A DNA stretch of 64,000 bases, from contig ONHN01000006.1 of NCBI GenBank assembly GCA_900317635.1, forward strand, positions 1 to 64,000, written 5' to 3'. The notes beneath the pieces were generated by a model that saw only the letters and a list, made by a program, of their open reading frames with translations, was not told the DNA's origin and made no database searches. The position numbers and the translations under genes were made by a program. This DNA is from an uncultured Prevotellaceae bacterium (lineage in GTDB: Bacteria; Bacteroidota; Bacteroidia; Bacteroidales; Bacteroidaceae). Positions 59,706 through 64,000 of the stretch are shown here, one piece after another (within the stretch, counting starts at the first letter, position 1; each line of letters starts with the position of its first letter).

Positions 59706-60563
59706 CTACCTCACCCTTTGCACGCGCCGCGTGAAGCCCACCACAAACACGTTGCTCCAAGCGTGGCGCTTCAGCCCGCCCAAGTGCGACTGGCGCACAT
59801 CGGAACGAAAGCCTACCGTGATAACGGCACGGCTCACGGGGAAATCGAGCGAGCAGAGCAGGCCAAAGGAAGGCGCATTGACGGGATAGGTGAAACGGAC
59901 GTTGCGGTCGCCGTGGTGAAGGCCAAACATTTCGTAGTACGACTGCCCGTAGTGGAGCGAAAAGGCCAAGCCTAAACAGGGCACGTCAGCCTGCACGCGC
60001 ACCTTGAAGTCCTTGCGAAAGAGCGTAAAGCTGTATTCGCAAACGCCCTGCAAGGCGAGTTCGGCAGAAGCGCGTCCCTGCGCGGGATTGTTGCCTCCGC
60101 GCGTGTTGTAGGTCAGGCCGCCACCTATGCCCAGCAAGCCGCCAGCCGCTAAGCGCCAGCGCGGCGAGGGATGCCAGCAGTGCAACGCGCCGTAGGCAAG
60201 GCTGAGCTGTGCGTCTATCTCGCGCCGATTGCTGTTGGGCGCTTTCAGGTAGGCAAAGTTCGTCGAAAACTGAAACACAGAGTGCCAGCGCCCCGAACCG
60301 CGAAACGGCTTCTCGGTACGCCGCACAAGGCAGTGGCCTATGCCCGTATATTCGTAGGGCGAAAGGTAGGTGTCGAGCACGTTGTGCCAGCCCACAATGC
60401 CGAAGTACCAGCGATGCTCCTTAATGGGCGGCTGGCTGAGGGCGTTTGTTGCCCGCAGTGTGTCGGCCACAGCCGTGCTGTCGGCACGTTCTTGCGCTGA
60501 CAAGGGGGCGAACAGCAGGGTCGCAAAAACGTAGGAGAAAAGATGTAAGAGCCGCCCGCTCAT
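59706..60563 (-). CDS. Outer-membrane beta-barrel-like protein (DUF3316-like)
   Basis: A 285-residue protein with a signal peptide (LFSYVFATLLFAPLSAQ). The rest alternates short hydrophobic and polar stretches typical of a small beta barrel (WHSVFQFSTNFAYLK, WRLAAGGLLGIGGGLTY, FKVRVQADVPCLGLAFSLHY, SFGLLCSLDFPVSRA). It resembles proteins annotated as DUF3316 in Bacteroidales; I give this as a resemblance only. The start codon overlaps the stop of the DedA gene by four bases (ATGA type), so the two are translated together. Confidence 0.7.
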   Translation of the reverse strand: MSGRLLHLFSYVFATLLFAPLSAQERADSTAVADTLRATNALSQPPIKEHRWYFGIVGWHNVLDTYLSPYEYTGIGHCLVRRTEKPFRGSGRWHSVFQFSTNFAYLKAPNSNRREIDAQLSLAYGALHCWHPSPRWRLAAGGLLGIGGGLTYNTRGGNNPAQGRASAELALQGVCEYSFTLFRKDFKVRVQADVPCLGLAFSLHYGQSYYEMFGLHHGDRNVRFTYPVNAPSFGLLCSLDFPVSRAVITVGFRSDVRQSHLGGLKRHAWSNVFVVGFTRRVQRVR

Positions 60564-61195
60564 CGCTTCATACCTTTATATACAAGGTAGCAAACGGCAC
60601 AAACAGCAATGGCAATAATGGCGTAGCCCAACTCGTGGCTATACTTCGTGGCTAATTCCACTACCTGCTCGGGCGTCTTAAGGTCGGTCCACTTGTAGAT
60701 GCCCCACCCTATCAAGGCCAGCACCGTGTTCCAGCAACCAGCACCCAGCGTGGTGTAGAGCAGGAAGGGCTTGAGCTTCATACCCGCCAAACCCGCCGGA
60801 ATGCTGATAAGTTGGCGCACGGCGGGCACGAGGCGCCCAAAGAAGGTTGACGAGGCACCATGCTCGCGAAAGAAAGCTTCGGCCTTTTCAACGGCGGCTT
60901 GGTCGATGAGGCACATGTGGCCTAAGCGCGAATTGGCAAACCGATAGACAACGGGGCGACCCAGCCAGCGCGCCAGCGCGTAGTTGACCAGCGCACCAAG
61001 GTCGGCACCAACCGTGGCTACAACCACTACCAGCACGATGTTCATCTCCGTGCTACTCATCGAGAGCCATGCGGCGGGCGGAACAACAACTTCCGAAGGG
61101 AAGGGAATAAACGAGCTTTCAATAGCCATAAAAAGCAAGACAACCCAGTAGTTGAGATGGGCCAGTACCCAAGCTATTAGTGCGGCGGTGTTCAT
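60560..61195 (-). CDS. DedA-family inner-membrane protein
   Basis: A 211-residue multi-pass membrane protein. The DedA hallmarks are visible: YWVVLLFMAIESSFIPFPSEVVVPPA near 15-40 (Glu, Pro-rich re-entrant part), GALVNYALARWLGRP and AFFREHGASSTFFGRLVPAVRQLISIPAGLAGM (the conserved R-x-x-P-x-R-x-x-x-x-x-P-A-G-x part). These proteins carry or flip lipids such as undecaprenyl phosphate or phosphatidylethanolamine. Its stop overlaps the start of the following beta-barrel gene. Confidence 0.92.
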   Translation of the reverse strand: MNTAALIAWVLAHLNYWVVLLFMAIESSFIPFPSEVVVPPAAWLSMSSTEMNIVLVVVVATVGADLGALVNYALARWLGRPVVYRFANSRLGHMCLIDQAAVEKAEAFFREHGASSTFFGRLVPAVRQLISIPAGLAGMKLKPFLLYTTLGAGCWNTVLALIGWGIYKWTDLKTPEQVVELATKYSHELGYAIIAIAVCAVCYLVYKGMKR

Positions 61196-61296
61196 TGCGT
61201 CTGCGTGTGTTTATACAAACAAAGTTGACGAACACCCCTTAAGGGTGAAAACTTTCGCCAACTTTGTGATATTGCTGTTGTTTGTTTATTGTATGT

Positions 61297-62619
61297 TTAG
61301 ATGTCCTCCATGCCGCAAGCGCGGTATTCAACTTCATACTCGCCAAAGAGTTCTTGCAGCTGTTCTATCTGTTCGCGCATAGCATCGATGTTGACGTTGG
61401 CCTTGTCGGGGCTGACACCGACCACAAGGCAGCGCTTCGTGGCTTCGTTGAGGGCCACAATCTCCAGGCCTTCTTCACAGCGGTTGTCCCACCAGCCGCC
61501 AATGACGGGATACTCTCCGCTTTCGCGCAGTTGCTGCTCGAAGTAGCTCGAAAGGCTTTCGGTGCGGAACGTGTCGAAGTCCTGGCGAATGATGCTGCGC
61601 AGTTCGTCGAAACGTGCGGTCTCTACGAGCTGGGCGTAGCGATAGATGAAGCGGAACCAGAAGCGCAGGAAGTTGTCGCTAATGGTGTAGCGAACGTTCT
61701 TGCTGCCACTACGGCTGAAGAGCGGCGTGAGTTTGCGAATGAGGTGGAAGTCGGTTTCAAGGCGCGTCAGGTAGCCGCCAATTTCCTTCTGTATGTATTC
61801 CTCAATGAGCGAACGGCTCGTGATGTTGTTGGCAATACACGTCAGGATGCTAAAGTAGATGGTGTATTCCTTACCAAAGTCCTCGATGAGCAATGTCTTA
61901 CCCTCGTTGATGAAGGGCGAATTGTCCTGGCAAGTGAAGTCGATGATGTCGTCGGCCTTGAAGAGCTTGTTACGCATCAGGATGTCAACGTATTTCGGCA
62001 CGCCGCCCGTGAAGCAGTAGAGCGTCATAAGGTCCTCGGCGGTATAGTCGGGTTTGTTGGCAGCCAGCACTTCGCGCAGTGTGGTCGTGGTGTAAGGCTC
62101 CAGTTTTACCCACGACGTGACGCGCCCTTCCAGCGGGGCGTGCTTGCCGTCGAAAAGCTTGGTGCATTGCGCACCGTCGGTGCCCATGAGGAATAAGCAA
62201 ATGTGGCTGCGGTCGTGGTTGCGGTCCCAAAGGCCTTGCAGGTCGGCAAAGACTTTTTGGTTGATGGTAGCCCATTCGTGGAACTCGTCTATCACGACGT
62301 TGAACGTCTCTTCTTTCGAAGCGGCCATGAGGTGCTTCATCAGTGTGCGGAAATCATCAACGTCGCCCATTTGCGGCAAGTTCAGCTTGCTGCGTGCTTC
62401 GCGCTCAAATTCGCGGCAAAGCAGGCTCTCGGCCTTACGAGCGATATAGAAATACAAGGTCTTGGCACCTTTTGTAGCTTCGAGTATGAACTGTGTTTTA
62501 CCAATGCGGTGGCGACCCGTCACCATCGTCATTTGTGCCGTTTGGTGAGCCGCCTCTTGGATTTCTTTGATGCGCTGGAATGCTTCTTCGCGCTGATAGA
62601 ATTTTATGTCGTTACTCAT
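61297..62619 (-). CDS. AAA-type ATPase of the archaeal ATPase/DUF234 group
   Basis: A 440-residue protein. The P-loop is GRHRIGKTQF near 36-45 (His in place of the more common Arg), the Walker B-like strand FNVVIDEFHEWA near 112, and a CLFLMGTDGA sensor region follows. A winged-helix-like stretch and the C-terminal DUF234-like nuclease-type domain follow (SSYFEQQLRESG, WWDNRCEEGLEIVALNEATK), with GxWWD, E and K residues resembling an endonuclease core. Role unknown; such ATPases are common in Bacteroidales. The ATG at 62619 is chosen because it begins close before the conserved FYQREEAF. A TACTTTTG box lies upstream. Confidence 0.8.
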   Translation of the reverse strand: MSNDIKFYQREEAFQRIKEIQEAAHQTAQMTMVTGRHRIGKTQFILEATKGAKTLYFYIARKAESLLCREFEREARSKLNLPQMGDVDDFRTLMKHLMAASKEETFNVVIDEFHEWATINQKVFADLQGLWDRNHDRSHICLFLMGTDGAQCTKLFDGKHAPLEGRVTSWVKLEPYTTTTLREVLAANKPDYTAEDLMTLYCFTGGVPKYVDILMRNKLFKADDIIDFTCQDNSPFINEGKTLLIEDFGKEYTIYFSILTCIANNITSRSLIEEYIQKEIGGYLTRLETDFHLIRKLTPLFSRSGSKNVRYTISDNFLRFWFRFIYRYAQLVETARFDELRSIIRQDFDTFRTESLSSYFEQQLRESGEYPVIGGWWDNRCEEGLEIVALNEATKRCLVVGVSPDKANVNIDAMREQIEQLQELFGEYEVEYRACGMEDI

Positions 62620-62640
62620 TCGCTTAGTTTTTTGCGACTG

Positions 62641-62648
62641 CAAAAGTA
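62641..62648 (-). promoter_or_regulatory. Probable -7 box of the AAA ATPase gene
   Basis: CAAAAGTA reads TACTTTTG on the minus strand, 22 bases upstream of the start at 62619. A TTG at 62671-62669 (minus strand) lies 20 bases further, a plausible -33 element. Confidence 0.55.
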
Positions 62649-62775
62649 CTTCTTTTTTGCTAACTACCCAATTTTTTGCACAATAATCTTAGCATTTCTT
62701 CATTTTTTTGTCACGAGCGCGGCCTATTTCGCAAATTTTTATGGCAAATCGTGCTACGTTTCGCTATTTGGCTAT

Positions 62776-62783
62776 TATCTTTG
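62776..62783 (+). promoter_or_regulatory. Probable -7 box of the SpmA-SpmB fusion gene
   Basis: TATCTTTG matches TAnnTTTG, 69 bases upstream of the ATG at 62852. No clear -33 element. Confidence 0.55.
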
Positions 62784-62851
62784 CAAAGCGTTTCCGCATT
62801 TTGCCCTACGCTTCGCGATATTCACATTCACCCCTCATAGCACTTAACGTC

Positions 62852-64000
62852 ATGGCTCTAAACTATATATGGCTGGCCCTATTCGCTATCGGTATGCTCA
62901 TCGGCATACTGCGACTCATCTTTATGGGCGATGCCCAGACGCTGCCGGCAATGATGGATTCAACGTTCCAGATGTCGATGCAGGCCTTCGAGATGACGCT
63001 GGGCCTGACGGGGACGCTGACGCTGTGGATGGGCATTCTGCGCGTGGGCGAGGTGAGCGGACTCATCGAACGCTTGTCGAAATTGCTGAGCCCCGTGCTG
63101 ACGAAGTTCTTCCCCGACATACCGAAGAACCACCCCGCCCTGGGTTCCATCTTCATGAACATTTCGGCCAACATGCTGGGGCTTGACAATGCGGCAACGC
63201 CCGTCGGGCTGAAAGCAATGCAGGAACTGCAAAGCATCAATAAGCAGAAAGATACGGCCAGCAACTCGATGATTATGTTCCTGACGCTGAACACGAGCGG
63301 CCTGACCATTATCCCCGTCAGCATTATGGCTTACCGCGCGAAGGCGGGGGCCGCCGACCCTACTGACGTCTTCATTCCGCTCCTGCTCACCACGATGTGC
63401 TCAACGCTCGTGGGTCTTATCGTTGTTAGCCTCTACCAGAAGATAAACCTCTTCCAGCGCAACATCCTCCTGATGTTCGGCATCATCGCCGCGCTCGTGG
63501 CGGGCTTGTTTACAGCCATTCACGGCATGACGGAGGCCCAGATGCAAAACTTCTGTCGCGTGCTGACCAGCTTGCTCATTCTGGGTGCCATCTTCATGTT
63601 CCTTTTCAGCGGTTTCCGCAAGAAGATCAACGTTTACGACGCTTTCATCGACGGAGCCAAGGGCGGCTTCAACGTGGCCGTGAGCCTCATTCCCTATGTG
63701 GTGGCCATTCTGGCGGCCGTAGGCGTGTTTAAGGCCAGCGGTGCGCTCGACATGCTGCAGACGGGCGTGAAGAATGCCGTGGAGGCTTGCGGCCTGAACA
63801 GCGACTTTGTGGCGGCACTGCCCGTGGCGCTGATGAAACCCCTCAACGGCAGCGGTGCGCGCGGCATGATGCTGGAGTGCTTCTCGTCCTACGGCCCCGA
63901 CAGCTTCGTGGGCCATCTGGCCAGCGTCCTGCAGGGTTCTACCGACACGACGTTCTACGTCCTGGCCATCTACTTCGGCAGCGTAGGAATAAAGAAATAC
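62852..64000 (+). CDS. SpmA-SpmB-like nucleoside-recognition (Gate) membrane protein, cut at the window end
   Basis: An open frame of 383 codons runs from the ATG to the last base without a stop, so the 3' end lies outside the window. The first half resembles spore maturation protein A (TLWMGILRVGEVSGLIERLSKLLSP, NMLGLDNAATPVGLKAMQEL, NTSGLTIIPVSIMAYR). The second half resembles SpmB (YDAFIDGAKGGFNVAVSLIP, YVVAILAAVGVFKASGALDM, ALMKPLNGSGARGMMLE, GSTDTTFYVLAIYFGSVG). Both are integral membrane Gate domains. A joined SpmA-SpmB form is known from Bacteroidota, which do not sporulate; the transported molecule is unknown. Confidence 0.85.
   Translation, partial: MALNYIWLALFAIGMLIGILRLIFMGDAQTLPAMMDSTFQMSMQAFEMTLGLTGTLTLWMGILRVGEVSGLIERLSKLLSPVLTKFFPDIPKNHPALGSIFMNISANMLGLDNAATPVGLKAMQELQSINKQKDTASNSMIMFLTLNTSGLTIIPVSIMAYRAKAGAADPTDVFIPLLLTTMCSTLVGLIVVSLYQKINLFQRNILLMFGIIAALVAGLFTAIHGMTEAQMQNFCRVLTSLLILGAIFMFLFSGFRKKINVYDAFIDGAKGGFNVAVSLIPYVVAILAAVGVFKASGALDMLQTGVKNAVEACGLNSDFVAALPVALMKPLNGSGARGMMLECFSSYGPDSFVGHLASVLQGSTDTTFYVLAIYFGSVGIKKY

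Overview
The window reads as a chromosomal segment of a GC-rich member of Bacteroidota, order Bacteroidales, most like Prevotellaceae. The reasons are promoters of the form TTTG-N19-TAnnTTTG, Bacteroidales gene orders (topA-aroK-speA; pyrG-yidC followed by a secreted hydrolase), many short lipoprotein signals, a large alpha-2-macroglobulin-like protein, a DUF4494-type protein and a CBM20-containing MalQ. I do not name a species. I see no rRNA, tRNA, CRISPR array, prophage or transposase gene.

Layout. 1-0.7 kb holds fold-back repeats (family A). 0.7-10.6 kb carries secreted hydrolases and peptidases, a cyclohexadienyl-dehydratase-like lipoprotein, a VanX-like dipeptidase, asnA, miaA, a TlpA-like thioredoxin, a clan-D glycosidase and an SH3 lipoprotein. 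10.6-16.3 kb is one 1877-residue alpha-2-macroglobulin-like gene. 16.3-20.7 kb has a 21-bp-phased palindromic repeat (family B), a frameshifted membrane-bound AraC regulator, a membrane protein and an amidohydrolase. 20.8-31.2 kb carries gltX, waaA, a SprT-like protein, a frameshifted acyltransferase, an HD protein, dnaG and malQ. 31.3-48.9 kb is almost all on the minus strand: trxA, a third family A copy, dnaE, a phosphodiesterase-like protein, a second alpha/beta hydrolase, yidC, pyrG, a toxin-antitoxin pair with a broken toxin, an FAD oxidoreductase, an MFS transporter, a YggS-type protein, a DUF4494-type protein and a GH25 lysozyme. The second family B element follows at 49.2 kb. Then come a tight mltG-GH3-GH29 operon, the topA-aroK-speA cluster, a beta-barrel/DedA pair, an AAA ATPase and the start of an SpmA-SpmB fusion cut by the window end.

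Most genes are core housekeeping functions (replication, translation, nucleotide, amino-acid and envelope synthesis) mixed with secreted glycan and peptide degradation. The unusual content is mostly non-coding. There are two families of long imperfect palindromes, one MITE-like with terminal inverted repeats and one built from modules phased at exactly 21 bp. There is also a family of G/C-rich hairpins between genes, A/T-rich short-unit arrays, and a 36-bp tandem duplication enclosed by a 16-bp inverted repeat. Three genes carry single-site lesions: an AraC regulator (C7 tract), an acyltransferase (A4 tract) and a YoeB-type toxin (in-frame TAA that removes the catalytic His-Tyr end).
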